64,000 nt of DNA. Source: Microvelia longipes. Lineage: Eukaryota > Arthropoda > Insecta > Hemiptera > Veliidae. The notes beneath the pieces were generated by a model. That model saw only the letters and a list, made by a program, of their open reading frames with translations, made no database searches and was not told the DNA's origin. The position numbers and the translations under genes are program-made. Each line of letters opens with the position of its first letter. Position 1 is the stretch's first letter. The stretch spans positions 17,362,854-17,426,853 of the forward strand of contig JACMZG010001914.1 of assembly GCA_018340805.1 (NCBI GenBank), written 5' to 3'. Of the stretch, positions 1 to 52,452 are shown piece by piece.

Positions 1-1000
1 TTTATGTAACTAGGCAGGAAAGAGGAATTTTGCTGACTAGTTTAAAATTTTGCCCCCGAGCCGAAGGCGATGGTGGTCTATAGAAATTACATGCAGAGGC
101 GAAGCCGAGGCAGATAATTTACATTTTAACTGCCGAGGCGCAGCCGAGGCAGGCAAATAGTATATACGTGTCAGTAATGTTTCCTTTCCTGCCTTGTTGC
201 ATACAATATTATATTGCTCAATTTTTATAAAAAAACAACACACTACTCAGTTAATCTTATTTATTATTAGTCATATATTATAATTTTCAAAAAGTATTAT
301 AAAAACTAAAAACTATTTTGTGTTCTATTTAGTTAAATAGAACACAAACATAAAAATGCTTTGCTGCTTGAAGCAATGTTTAAAACATGCAGTGGGGTGT
401 TTTCAAAAAGATCATCAATATCTACTACTATATTATCTGTCATAATTACGCATTTTTCGTAATAGATGAACAAATTAGGTGTAAACACAATTAATTTTTA
501 AGATAAAAGAGGTAATAAGTATGAAGAGACTTGATCTTGACAAAACAAAAATCAAAACGAGTGTAAACAGCTGTGTTTTAGATTAAAGTTTTATAGATCT
601 ACAATTAGATTTTTAAAATTTTTATATTCTTTAAAATCAATTAATTAAAGATATTATGAGTAATTAATTAATTGATTTAATAGTAATTAACAGAAAATGA
701 GAACATGATGTTTATCAAATATTTTACCTAAACAGCGATATATTTAATAAACTCATATTTTTTGATTAGTCAAAACAGTCAGTTTTCGCTACTTTCCCTG
801 CCTAGGGAGTTTTGAGAAATATCCATGTATTTAGGCCTTACTTTGACTCCCTAGGCCTCTCCTCTTTGAAAGTACTCAAATCACTTTGCTGCCTGTTTTG
901 AAGTAACAGTTTAGCGAAACTCTTCTTTCCTGCCTAAAACTAGTTCAGTAATGGTTAATTTTGCTGCCGTGAGCAGATAAAATTACTTCCTCGTAATTAT
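1..1000. other. Left edge: intron with repeat-like sequence, no exon seen
   Basis: Contains GAGGCGAAGCCGAGGCAG and GCCGAGGCGCAGCCGAGGC (about 100-155) and AGGCAGGAAAGAGGAA near 12 whose inverse recurs near 925 (TTCTTTCCTGCCT), hinting at one larger element. The open frame at 37-243 reads through these repeats and has no recognisable domain. Confidence 0.5.
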
Positions 1001-1051
1001 GATTAAAATTATGATAGCATCAATACTTTATTTTAAAAAATTTGTACTTAC

Positions 1052-39566
<38,515 letters not shown>

Positions 39567-39789
39567 ACCTACAAACCATAAACTAGCATTAACATACATA
39601 ATACATAGATAACTAACATTAAATTAGCATTTCATAAGTGTTAATTTTCTTCTACGATCTTAGTGTTCTCTAAAAATATAGGAGTAGGTTATAATTTTAG
39701 TGAACTTCTTTCCCAAGTGAAGCTATTCCTCAAATATTTACTCGAGATAGTTTGAAGTATTATGTCGACTACCTTTGTACTTGAATTCT

Positions 39790-40123
<334 letters not shown>

Positions 40124-40129
40124 ATATGT

Positions 40130-40232
40130 ATAAAGTCTCGCAAACGGATTTGTGTCGTGGTCCGAGGTTCGAATTCCGCCATGACGCCTATCCCATTAGC
40201 CGGATTTCCAAAGGAAATTCGCTAAAACAGTT
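40130..40232 (+). repeat. tRNA-derived SINE, B-box and tail fragment
   Basis: CGTGGTCCGAGGTTCGAATT (B box GGTTCGAATT), CGCCATGACGCCTATCCC and AAAGGAAATTCGCTAAAACA. The A-box side is cut off by the (TA)n array on its left. Confidence 0.7.
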
Positions 40233-40649
40233 GTTATATTGTCAACCACAATAGTATATAAAAAAAATTATAACTGAGTGGTTTCGACTTAACGTTATCA
40301 TCAGAGCTGTTTACAACCTCCTTACTATAGCGTTACAACTAGTAATTAAATTATAAAGGATATTTGAATTTTAACAGGGAAGAATTATGTGTGCCCTCAT
40401 AAAAGTATTGCTGGGCACAAAGGAGGACAGTAGAGACTAGGTTGTTGTGTAGACAAATTATTTTATGATGGAACCATTTTTAAACGGAAAGAATCAGTGT
40501 GTCGTCGGAATGATTTGTCAAGGATAGTATTTAGGAATAATTACATCGACAAATTATTTTTCAATGGTACAATGAGCCGAACAACTATTTGTAGACAGAA
40601 GGAATCCACATCCAAAGCTTTAGCAATGCCTCTGTCTTGAATCTTAATT

Positions 40650-40785
40650 ATTGAATGACACATGGTTAAAATCAGTTGACAGTGTTGGAAAATAATGCAA
40701 GGGAGCCAATGAGTTTAGTCTAGTATGTTAAACCACCTCAACACTGTTCAATGCTGTCAACTGACTTAAATTGTGTGTCATACTT
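40650..40785. repeat. Inverted repeat
   Basis: ATGACACATGGTTAAAATCA and GTTGACAGTGTTGG pair with AACACTGTTCAATGCTGTC and GACTTAAATTGTGTGTCAT. About 55-bp imperfect arms around a 25-bp centre. Confidence 0.65.
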
Positions 40786-41426
40786 ATAAGGGTTCATGAA
40801 GTGAGAACTGATTTTTATAATTACTTCATTCCTGCTGACTTCATTCTTTCTATGTATTTTATTCTGGTTATAAGTCAGTAACTGGTTATAAATAAAATAA
40901 TAATTTAACTGAAAACTTACTTGGTTTATTGCATTTAACTATCAATAAGTAATTTTAAAACTTCACTAACACTTTTTTTTATCAAATCATATAAATTTCA
41001 TCTGCAATTACTTTCAAAATTCTCCCTCTAAAATGTCGCTGAAAAGTACATTTATTCAACTAATTAGTATTAATGCTAAATATATTTGACTAATACACAC
41101 AACACTGTCACTATTACTTAAAACACTTTCCATCTATTAGGATGTTAAGGGTTAATGAATTAAAACTAAAATCAACCTGTTACAAATAAATAAAATACAA
41201 TTTTAATTAGGTCAATGTCATTTCCTAGATAGATCAGCAAAATATGACTACCTTTCATAGAAAATATACTTGAAACTAAAAATTGCTGATACTGAAAAAA
41301 ATTAGACATTAATTTTCATAATGATGTCATTACGGGTAATAATAGTTCTTTTTTGGGAAAATTTAACTCCACCAAAAAAATAGTAGTGTAAAAAAAGCCA
41401 ATGTCTAGCTAGCATAAAAATTGCCA

Positions 41427-41875
41427 TGTCTGGCATGGTGGTCTGGATGTCGGGTGAATTTCTTTTGGAATGTGTTTCTCCGTGCTTAACAATCCATTTC
41501 TTGCTTAAGGTTCCGGTTTACACTTTATAACTTGAGCAGTTACTTAATTAATTATTCCTACAATACTACTAACTCACTACTTAAAATTCATTTTTCCTGT
41601 ATTTTTGAAAGGAAATACTCATGATTATCGTGATGGTTATACAAAACTATGCCTCTAAAATTTGCAATATTTTAAAGTTTACTTATTGTTTATTACCTTT
41701 GAACCTACCTACTTTACCTTCAACCTACTTACCTTAAAAAAATACAGAAAAATGAGTAATGAGTAGTTTATGATAATTAAGTAACTGTTTAAGTTTAAGA
41801 AATAGATTGATAAGCACAGAAAGATTCCTAAGGAAATTCGCTCAACATGCAGGCCACGGCGCCAGAATTATTTTA
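41427..41875. repeat. GGCGCGGTGG-type repeat, inverted pair
   Basis: Forward copy from 41430 (CTGGCATGGTGGTCTGGATG, TCCGTGCTTAACAATCCATT) and a reverse copy ending at 41875 (GGAAATTCGCTCAACATGCA, GGCCACGGCGCCAGAATTA). The two face outward around the CTACTTACCTT-rich centre near 41700. Confidence 0.7.
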
Positions 41876-42159
41876 AAGTCATACTCTTATCTAATCAACT
41901 TCGGACTATACCTTAAAGGCCCAAAACTCCCCAATTGAAATATACTGTTCACCAACCGTATTTTAGGTATTCTGGTAATTGACCCCATTCTTTCCAATTT
42001 TTGGTCACTTAAGGTGGTTGAATTGACTTTGGACCCTTCTACAATTTTTGTCTGGCAACAGACCTGCACCGGAGGGGTATCTAAGGGCCCCTTATTTTAT
42101 TACATTATGGCGTTTTACTTTTCTTTGCTACTTTCTAACAAAGAATTATATTTTCTCTG

Positions 42160-42465
42160 TAGTGAGAAGTGTTTTCTCCACTAATCAATATTTATTAAAG
42201 TAGTTTCTCTGGTAATCAAGATTTATTAAAGCAGTCTCTTCAATAAATAATCATTAGTTATTAAAGTAGATTCTCCAGTAATCATTAATTATTAAAGTAG
42301 TCTTTATGGTAATTATTATTTATTAAAGCAGTCTCTTCACTAAATAATCATAAGCTATTAAAGTGGTTTCTCCAGTAATCATTAATTATTAAAGTAGTCT
42401 TTTTGGTAATTATTAAAGCATTCTCTTCACTAAATAACCATTAGCTATTAAGGTGGTGCATAGAA
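42160..42465. repeat. Nested minisatellite (about 33-bp subunit, 90-98-bp higher unit)
   Basis: ATTAAAGCAGTCTCTTCA recurs at 42224, 42322 and (as AAAGCATTCTC) 42412; between them are TATTAAAGTAG.TT.TC.GTAAT subunits of about 33 bp in a fixed order, giving a higher-order period. Confidence 0.85.
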
Positions 42466-42469
42466 ATTG

Positions 42470-45400
42470 CTAAGTGAAGCAATCATAATGAATTGTTAAA
42501 TAACATGTATAGAAATTTGAAAAAGAAATATTCACTAATGTCTAAAGGATAAAACAAATACCACATTCTATGGATTAATAACAAATATAATTATAACATG
42601 AATAAACATTAACAATCATAAATACACACTTGGTTTCCTTATTTAATTCTTTTATAAAAGAAGATAAAAATAATAAATTTATGTTTTGAAAACACTATTA
42701 TAAGAATTACAAAAAAATTTCTTAACATAAAGTTTATACAAAAAAAACTACAAGAAAAATTTTGATAAAAAAATATTTTTATAATATTATCAGTTGGTTT
42801 AAACTGATCATTATAATAAAAGAATTGAGACCAGAAACTGTTAATTTTTACCTTTCTAGATAAAGTCGAATTAAGATAAAAAATGTCGTCATTGCAGATT
42901 GTTAACTGTTAAGGTTATTAAGGGTAAAGTTGGCAAAGAAAGATACAATAATATTGACACCATTACTTAAAATTATATTTTGCTAGAGCTTGCACTTTGA
43001 GTATCAGGTTTTAGATAAAGAGCCTAGTTATGGGTATTACCACCTAGTTTATTCTTTATCTACGATATAACCTAAAAAGTATTGACTCTATGACATATAA
43101 GTCAGTTTTAATACAATACCTGTACTTAAAGTATACACGTTACCTTAACATTGTTAAAAACTATCAAGGGTTTTTGAAGTCTTCACTATTGCACTAAAAT
43201 ATTATTTCTAGTGACTAAGAATGTAACTTTGTAACAGTATACTTGGCTTCATTTAATACTTGTATTGTCTTTCTGAGTATTTTTAAACATATCAGCAGGT
43301 TAAACATTTACCTGATATCAGGTTACATAAACTGAATGAAAAAGAGCCGTTTTTTAATAAAAATTTGATAAAAGAGTAATAAACCACTAATAAATGTATT
43401 TTTAAAATACCACATAAAACCAAATAGTGCATTAATGGTCTACCATACTGACTTTTTATTTTTAACCATGGCCGATACTTATTAACAGCCAAAAATACTA
43501 TTTTTGAGACAAAGACTGAGACAAGCCTCCCTCCTTCATAATCATTGGTCGAGTTGATAAGTATTATCTCATTTTTTGTTTTGTTTGTTTTGGAAATTGG
43601 CTACAAGGAAAAGGAATAGTAAAAATCAAAAATCACATAATAATAAAATAATGATAAAAATTTCTGTTACACAGAAGTTTAATTTAAATAAATCTGTTTC
43701 ACAGTTACAATTAAATAATAATTTGTTTTAAAAATATATATTTTTTTTAAATTCTCTTTTTTATAGAAAAATAATAATAATTGCACCCTCTTATTTTTTA
43801 TTTGTTTATTTTTTTTTTTAAACAAAACATGTATAATTTAACTAACAATATATATATAGATTTATCTCATATAACTTTTATTTATTAATATTATAACTAA
43901 AAAGTTAAAAAATAATATTTATATTTCTATATACAGGTAAGATATCGTAAAATAAATAAGTCAAAAAAATGATTGATAATTTTTATTTTTCATCAATATT
44001 ATGTAAAGTATAGTCCGACTGAAGTGGTCAAAAGATTTCAAAATATGCCATCAAATGTAACTCAGTTTTAACTTATTTACTTTAGAAATGCTATAAATAA
44101 TTTTTAATGTAGCATTCAAAATTTAATTTTATGACAAAATTGGAAAGAAGGAATATTTATACATTTCAATTATTATCTAACAATTACAAACTAATTTTGC
44201 TGAAAAATATAAATAATTAAATTAAATTTAACCATTGTCAATAAAATTAAATAATTTAACATCAGTTCAAAAAATAAATAAATAAAAAAATCCCTCTCTC
44301 CAACAATATCACATTACTTAGTAAAAAATGCTACATTTTAAATATTTTTTTTACCTTTTATTTAATATTTTTTTTTACTAAAAGGTACATAATAGATTAA
44401 CAAAGTGTAATTGTATTTATTAATTCTTTGGTCATTAAATAAAATAAATGAAGGAAGAAAAATAAAAATTTAGTGTTTAATTAAGCACACATTTCTAAGT
44501 TAATTATTTACAATTTCTTTTAAAAACTAACAAAAAGATTTTATGGGGATCTCAAAATACTTGAATTCTTTGAGTCCATATTATTTTAAAGTGTTGTGTG
44601 TAAGTGTGTGCTACGTGAGATACAATATATTATTTTTAAGGCTCAAAGGGCTCAAAGGCTCATGTTCCGCAATATTTTTTATTAATTTTATTTATATTTA
44701 TTTTATTATAATTACAAATTTTTAAGTATATTTTTTAGTAAAGTTAATTTAAAATATACTCGGTATTGATACATTTATTTGCATGCAATTTAATTTCTTT
44801 TCCCATCTACTTGTAAAAAAAATATTAAAAATTCAATAACTGGAGAGCTTAAAAATAGGTTAAAATAAAATCATTTATAATAAAAATATTTACTTTTAAA
44901 TGTTATTAATAAATTATTTGTGCTTAAAATTGTTAAATTAATACTTTACATCTAATTATATTTGTTGGAAAACAAAACTATCAAAATAATTACCTATTAT
45001 TTAAATTTTAGACTCATTCAATAGAGCAAAAATTCATTTAACTTTTAGTTTAAATCTTAAATAAATAATTCAACACAAATATAAATAATAGTATTCTATA
45101 TTTGATAAGAAATAAATTTACATGTTGTCTATGTAATCATGTAGCTGTCCAAGGTAGTGGGATAACTTAACACAACCTCATAAGTGTAATTCTTTAATGA
45201 AAATTCACTAAATATACAGTTTTGTAATAAACTCATATAATTTTAAGTTGATTTTTTACCCTTGTTTCCAAACTTACAAGTTTGAAAACAAGAGTACTGT
45301 GTTTATTGCAGGCTGTATTTGTAGCCACTATCATAATTAATAAAAAATAAATTAGAATAAAAATACATATCTTTGTAAAATAAAAACACAATACATTATT

Positions 45401-46225
45401 TTTATGCAAAATATAACTATCGAGAAACAAATAAAAACCATAAATAAACTAATATATTCCCTTTACGACTATTTAATAATGCACAATATTAATTTCCAAG
45501 AACTTAAGGACTAGTAACTACATTAGTAATAGAGTACTCTAAAACAGAGTAAAATAAAATAAAATTACCTCCACTTTATTGCAAAAAAATAATAACTGGA
45601 ATCATTTTATAAAAGGAAATAAATTGACACCTGTGGTCAAACCAAAGAATATAGATAGATAAAGAAATATGATCCTGTCATCTTTCTTGACTAATATTTT
45701 CTGGCACTTTACTGATAAATCCAAATATTTTCTTTATATAATAATGACCAATTTCAAGTTAATACTCGTGCCATTATAACTTATAATAATAAATTATTAT
45801 TTTATAATTTTAATTAATAATAAATTATTTAGGTATTATTTTATAATAATACCTTAGAAAAGTGGGAAGAATGTTATGGTAAGGAGGATAAAATAAGTTA
45901 AATATTATAATTTAAATATTAAGGGGGATTAGTTTCAGAGCTGCTACAAGAGACCAGCACTGAGTAAACCTTCTGTCAGATGCTCTCGTATTCTTTCTGT
46001 GATTCTATACCTATTATATTCTTTGGTCTAAACGAATAAGCAACGAAAATATCCCTTTATCTTGATTTGAAGGTTTATTTTAAAGCAATATGATTCTTTC
46101 ATGGGCATGGACTTTTCTTTGCTGTAAATTAATTATTTATGAAAAAGGAGGAGTAAAAACTACGTAGAGCAGAAATTATTCGGTGAATAAAAATTATAGA
46201 GTAGGGATTGTTTTTTGGTTTGAAG
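42470..46225. other. Intergenic AT-rich sequence
   Basis: Between the 5' end of ndl and the 3' exons of lola. Long A/T runs, no open frame with a recognisable domain, no repeat family matched within the window. Confidence 0.6.
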
Positions 46226-46229
46226 TAGG

Positions 46230-46430
46230 AAGTGTTGTCAGCAAAGCTCTTTGATTGGCAGGCATGTAGCCAGCCAAAACTTGAAGGGGGGGGGGTGAAA
46301 CTAATCCCAGAGGATGCAATGTTTCACACACATTCCACAGAAAACTACTTTGCCAGAGTGGGGACTTTTTTTCCTGGCGGGGGATGCCCTCCGGGCCTTT
46401 TCCTAACTATGGGCCTGCTGATTGGTTTAT
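46230..46430. repeat. Degenerate repeat with G-run
   Basis: CATGTAGCCAGCCAAAACTT, a run of nine G, then CTTTTTTTCCTGGCGGGGGA and GGGCCTGCTGATTGG; looks like an old degenerate transposon edge. The 66-codon frame here is not supported as a gene. Confidence 0.35.
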
Positions 46431-46637
46431 AAGAAATAAGCATCATATTCAGATGAAAATTAACTAAAACAGCTGCCAACCTTCCATTTTCCCCCTTTAA
46501 TACATAGAATACATGAAAGTTAAAAATAAGTGCCTACATTTCTTTCTAATGCAAGGTAGGCCTTATGTTAAGACTTAACTGTTAATTTCTTAAAAATATT
46601 TCAATGATTTGTTGATCAAGCAGGACTGAATGCTTAT

Positions 46638-47352
46638 AGTCCAAGAGCCAGGCCTAAAAAATGTGACTCATTTTGTACTACTTCAAACCAAATTTTTCTG
46701 AAAATATACCTTAAATTATGAAGGAAAAGCATAGTCTGCCTATCCAGAGTGGAGCCCTTCATATAAATGCGCTTACTCAAAATATTAAAAATCGCACAAA
46801 TTCAAGTTTTTTTTGTAATAAGTGGTTCCCTGTAGGTAGTGTACAATAAATGAAGAGTATTTCTTTTAAAGCTGATAAAATTTCCTATGAATCGAGTGTT
46901 TTTTTTTTTTTGTCAAAATCGGATAAATACAACTAAAGTTATGATTGTTAAATAGCCAAAAAAATGCACAAAAAGCCAAAACAATTCTAAATAAATTCTA
47001 TGACTTTGCATAAATTAACCATTTTTTTAGTGTTTTTGAAAGAGCCATAACTTTGGTTGCAGTTATCCAATTTTGATGATTAAACACTCGTTTTCTAGGA
47101 CATTGTACCACCTTTAAAAATGATCTCTTCATTTTTTGCACACGACCTACAGGGAACCACTTATTTCAAGAAAACTGAAATTTGTGCGATTTTTTAAAAT
47201 TTTGAGCATGCACAATGAAGGCACTCCATAGTCTCACTCTGGATAGGCAGCCTATGTTTTTTCTTCATAATTTAAAGTATATTTTCAGAAATATTTGGTT
47301 TGAAGCAGTACAAAATGAGTCACATTTTTTCAGGTCCGGCTCTTGGATTATT
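46638..47352. mobile_element. Long foldback element, family M4
   Basis: Left ATAGTCCAAGAGCCAGGCCT and right the complement GGTCCGGCTCTTGGATTAT; arms of about 340 bp pair along their length (AATGTGACTCATTTTGTAC with GTACAAAATGAGTCACATT). Centre near 46990 with AT-rich unpaired sequence. No coding frame. Confidence 0.85.
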
Positions 47353-47359
47353 AGTATTT

Positions 47360-49583
47360 ATTGCATTTAAACCTTTATTATAAGAGATAAGTTAATGTTA
47401 CTTCTAATACCTTCCTGATTTTACAGAAATGTTTTTTTCAATAAGAGTATTAAAAATTGGCTTTTAATATTCCTATACAAATTTTTTTATGTTTCACACT
47501 ATTAATGAACGTATTTTATACATATTTTTTTTAGAACAATAGAATAAATATCAAATTACATTTTCAATTAAATAATTTGATCAACAAATCATAATTGATT
47601 AAATTATCAATGTATGTTATTAAATAGCTGTAACATTTTCTTCTGTGTTAGAGACCACAAGAGGTTTTTACATATTCAGAGTTTGATAGAGTAAAGAAAG
47701 CCAATAACTATAAATTAAAGAAACATCAAACTTTTCTATTTTCATTTTTATAAAATTACTATCTTAAGAATCATTTCTTAGTATAATTTAAACAATAAAT
47801 ATATAAAATATACAAAGTTAAATATGCTTATACAAATTACATCGAAGTAAATCCTTCACTAACAAAAACAAAAAAAAAATAGAAAAAAGCTTTTAAAGCA
47901 AGAAAAACAAAAATTTTGAAAATTCACACATATTATAAAAAGAGTTAATAAAAATATAAAACAACATCCTCTTTCAGAGAAATTAAAATACAAAATTTGG
48001 AAAAATATCCTTAAATATACTATAATGACCAAAAAATTAAAAAATAGCAAATTTTTTAAAAGTACAATTACATTAAAAATGATAAAGAAAAAATGAAGGA
48101 AGAAGAAAATGATAAACCCGTTGCAATTGCACTAATCCCCAGACCTAAAGGATGTGTGAATGTTTAGTGTAGAAAAAGAACATTACGTGAATACAAATTA
48201 GGTAAGGCTTAAAACAACGCTTTAAAAATAATATTGTGAAACATAAATTAAAAATATTTATTTAATACGATTTAAAATGAATCATTGTTTATTTCATAAT
48301 CTATATTTTACAAATTATAAATTTAATTTATGAATGACAAGAACTTTTTCAGAACTAACACAAATAGATATGATTATAATCACATCCATTGATTAGCAAA
48401 TTATAATATAAAACTTTAGAAAACAATACTTTCACATTTGAAAGCAACAATATATTTTAATATTAGCAAGAGAAAAAAAAACTATTGTAACAACAGAAAA
48501 AATACGTTGGTGTGAGAAAATCAGTACATCAAAGCACTGGGTAAGAGTGGGTTAAGATTGTTTACCTATCATAACATACTTAAACATTTTTGTACCAATA
48601 GTTTAAATTGTTAGTACCCTTTTAACTGATTTTATCTTTTTTCTTGAAAATAATACAGTAGAAGTAAATAGATAATCTTGAATTCAGTGAGGAGTTTATA
48701 AAATATAAAAATTTTCATTTGGAAATGCAGTAAAAAGTCTTTCTTGAGTTATTTTATTTTTCAAGGAATATAGTAGGTTTATTTGCAACTAAATATGAAA
48801 TTGTAAAATTCTTTATGTATATAGGATATTATTAGGAATGAATGGCATACTATGTAATTTTATAGTAGATTTAAACTTTAAAAAAAAAAAAAAACATGTA
48901 AAAAAGTAAAGCAAAATAAATATAACATAAAACAACCCCCCATTCTAAACACAAGTTTATTTTATCAGATCTTTATTTGAATTGACATTTAGTACTTGAA
49001 GAAACTGATTTACTCACATGATTTAAGCTATATTTTAGCTTGGCTAAAATTCAAATATTTATAATATTATAGCTTACATTTCTAATGCATTAACAGTTAG
49101 CAAATATATTTGCTTTGTGGTAATCATAGACAGATATCAATTTGATTGACTCCTTAGTCCTCTTTTAAAGGCTAGACAATTTATATTAGTTCTGAACTAA
49201 TATAAATTTAAATTTGACAAGGTTAGATATTAAAAAATTGCAAATTTTATTTAATTATTATATGGTAATTACTTTTTAGTTTATAACTGAAATCCATTTC
49301 CATCCACTTAAGAATTTTATCATTCTCTTAGTTTTTTATATGTTTACATTGTTTTAAAATCTAACAACAATGAAACAGAATAATTTCATTGTACTGTCAA
49401 ATTAATAATTTTAAATATTTAATTAAAATTTTATTTACTTTTTAAATTTAGTACTTGAATGTTTTTTAAGTATTAAGTTCTATTTATTTTTTTGAAATGT
49501 GCTGAATGCACCTTACCTTGGTGAAATAATACATTGACAAAAAGAAAAGTGAAGTAAAATATACATTTAAATATAATAAAAGG
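47360..49583. other. Region downstream of the lola finger exon, probably including its 3' UTR
   Basis: AT-rich without features. On the minus strand an AATAAA-like sequence lies roughly 90 bp after the stop at 49584, a candidate polyadenylation signal, but such hexamers are frequent here by composition. Confidence 0.4.
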
Positions 49584-49897
49584 CTAAGGCAATGAGGATG
49601 GATCGGGTATAACTTGAACAGACTCGGCTGGGTTATCAGTAAAATTTCTTAACTGAGACTGATCAGAAATTTTCGCTAGTGCTTCACTTAACGAGTGTTT
49701 ATACCGACAATGAGTACGTAGATTATCACTTCTTGTGTACGTGGCTTGACATATTGGACAAACAAAACGGCCTGGGAAATGTACGTGGTAATGATTTCGA
49801 ATGTGCGTCACAATTTTACCGCATAATCGACATCTGTGAAGGTTGGTACAGCCTGGTAATCGGTCAAACGCCATTTTCATGTGAACTGTTCTAGAAG
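49584..49897 (-). CDS. lola: Lola-type alternative 3' exon with paired zinc fingers
   Basis: A terminal exon starting after TATTTTCCAG and entering in phase 1, ending at the TAG at 49586-49584. It encodes a spacer (starting SRTVHMKMAFDRLPG), then CRLCGKIVTHIRNHYHVHFP and FVCPICQATYTRSDNLRTHC..KH. The first finger is atypical and the second a canonical C2H2; the pair, with YTRSDNLRTH, is the hallmark of lola isoform exons. A 30-residue tail follows. Lola is a BTB transcription factor whose many isoforms share a BTB exon set and splice to different zinc-finger exons (axon guidance, cell fate). The BTB part is outside the window, so the assignment is by the zinc-finger signature. Confidence 0.8.
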
Positions 49898-51237
49898 CTG
49901 GAAAATACAAATAAATCAATTTAAACATCACAAGCAATGAAATTGTAATTATCCAATACAGGATTTTAGTTTCTAATTTGGGATGGATGTTGGGTTGCAA
50001 TTTCAAATAATTATTTTATACATTGACATCTGGAGATGACATTTGGCAAGGGGGATTCTTGATGTCCTTAAAAGATTTTAAAGAACATGGTTATGATTGA
50101 ACATAAGTATACTTAAATTACCCATATTCCATTTCAGATTGAACACATTACTCATTAAACATTATTTTCCCTGCTGTCCATTTAAATTTTTATTTAGCAT
50201 AATAATGTAGCTAAGTCATTAGATAATGACACAAAATATTCCTTATGTGTGCTCAAAGATATTAAAATGTTTTATCATTAATGGCCTGTCTTTTGGTTGA
50301 TAACAGATTTCCAATAAGTTAGCAACATCCAGCTTTGCATAGCTTTATACATGTCATGTTTAACTTTCTACTCAGAAGAAACATTGGTAAATGCACAAGA
50401 AATCATAAAACTATGCCATAGAGATCTCAATAATGTTTGAAAATTTTTAGATACAGTAAGAATACTGCTCTTATCTCAATTTATTTTCATGGATGTTTTC
50501 AAGACGTAATAAAGACTTTGAGACCTCTCTATGAGATATTATATAAGAAAAATTTAAGTTTTCCATAGAAAAAATGATTTCCAAGATTCTTCTGACTTTC
50601 CAAGATTTCCAAAAAAATTCTGAATTATATTTTTTTTAAATAATTTTATTCTATAAAATAAGTTAAATTAGTATTATAAATTATATTAGTATAAATATAT
50701 TAAAAAATACTTCTTTACAAGCATACATAAAAAAATATTTCAAAAGCGAAAAATATAGCACAAATGATAATACAAACAATGTGCAAGACAAAAGTAGCAC
50801 CATGCTATGAAATAAAATTATTAAAGCAACACCACAAGGAATAAAAAAAGTAATCATAACTTAATAAAAAATGTACTTAGTATTTTAAAATAATAAGGTT
50901 TACAAAAAAAAAAAAATAAAAAATAAAAAAAGATACACTCAATAAGTGCAAAGTATTTTAAAATAATAAACACGTGTGAAATATTATGAAACATTTCATC
51001 AGACAAAAATATGCTAAATGAAAGACATCTTTTATAATTCTTTAACCAATGATAAACTGGCATTCTTTTTTTATTTACAAAAAATGGACATACCTGAGTT
51101 ATACCTTGAACATTTTTTATAATAAAAAAATAATTTATGAACAAGTTCAGTGCTGTCACACTGGCTGGTAATTTGGAATTATTTTCATGAACAATTCAAA
51201 AGATAAAATCTTGAAAAAGAAAACAAGTATATATTAA

Positions 51238-51572
51238 ATAATAAAAGAAAAGAAGTCTCTCCACAAAACAAAACTTTATTGGAAAAGTGCTTTCAACCTA
51301 ACTAAAGCTAGAGGCCATCATCAGTGCAAAACCGTTGTGATGTTATAGAAGTAGAATACTCAGGTATCAGAGTCAGACCCTAGGTATTAGAGTCTGACTC
51401 TAATACCTAGTAAGTAAACATAGACTCACTTCTCTACTTCTTTAACATCTCAATGGTTTTGCACTGATGATGGCCTCTAGTTAGGTTGAAAGCGCTTTGC
51501 CAATAAAGTTTTGTTTTGTGGAGAGACTTCTTTTCTTTTATTATTTATTATGGACTCCATTCACGCTCATTC
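51238..51572. mobile_element. Foldback MITE, family M1, copy A
   Basis: Almost a complete palindrome of about 310 bp: AAGAAGTCTCTCCACAAAAC at the left and its complement GTGGAGAGACTTCTTTTC at the right, with a small centre near 51395. Past the palindrome, a tail TGGACTCCATTCACGCTCA is shared with copy B. Each arm contains CACTGATGATGGCCTC and GGTTGAAAGCGCTTTG. No coding capacity; moves presumably with help from an unseen autonomous partner. Confidence 0.9.
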
Positions 51573-52452
51573 TACTATTAAAATATATATTAGTTCTAGG
51601 AGTTGAACAAGGATATAATTTGATTTTTTGACATTAATCTCTGTAAAGAGATAAATATTTTAAAAATTAATATTTATAATTTTCAAGAACAAGTGTAGTT
51701 ATTAAGATATTCTTGAGAGCCTTGTTTCTGCTAAGTCATTGGATATCAAAATGCTACTACTACTGATAATACAACTCGTAGAAGGAGATCCTATACAATA
51801 ATTTTATTTTATATTGAAAAAAAAACTAATAGAACAATGCCATAGGAGTGAAACAGGTTACTTGAATGATCTAATAATCTAGTCTAATTATTTAAATTTA
51901 ATAGCTAGTATTAAATTTATCTTTTTACCCTCAAGAAGAGTTGAGTTCTTTAACAAAGAATACAAGTAAAGAAATCAGAAATGTAAAATAAAACTTTTCC
52001 AGCAACGCATCAGAAAAAACCATCCACCTTAAAGCAAAACTAAAATATATAAAAAAAATCAAGCAAAAAACACCAATAAAAAGAAAAAATATGATATTTA
52101 AATAATACATCAAAACAACAGACTTTAAAAGAAACAAACAATGATATAATTTCAAACAAGGTAAACTTTTTCATCTACAAACTAACAATATAAATGGAAA
52201 CCTGAATAAATAAATAAAACTAACATCTTTTACAAAAAGAAAATATCTTTCAAAAATAAAATATTCAATAAAAAAGTGAAAAGTTTGCTACACTGAAATA
52301 CAGCATGTTTTTTCATGCTGCATTAAAAAAGTGCTCAAAACAAAAGCTAATGTAAAAAAGTAACAAAATTATAAAATAGTCTACCAAAAATTGATAGTTT
52401 TTCTTTTAGATACTCAAACAAAGTACGAGTAGATTATTAGAAGAAGCTAACT

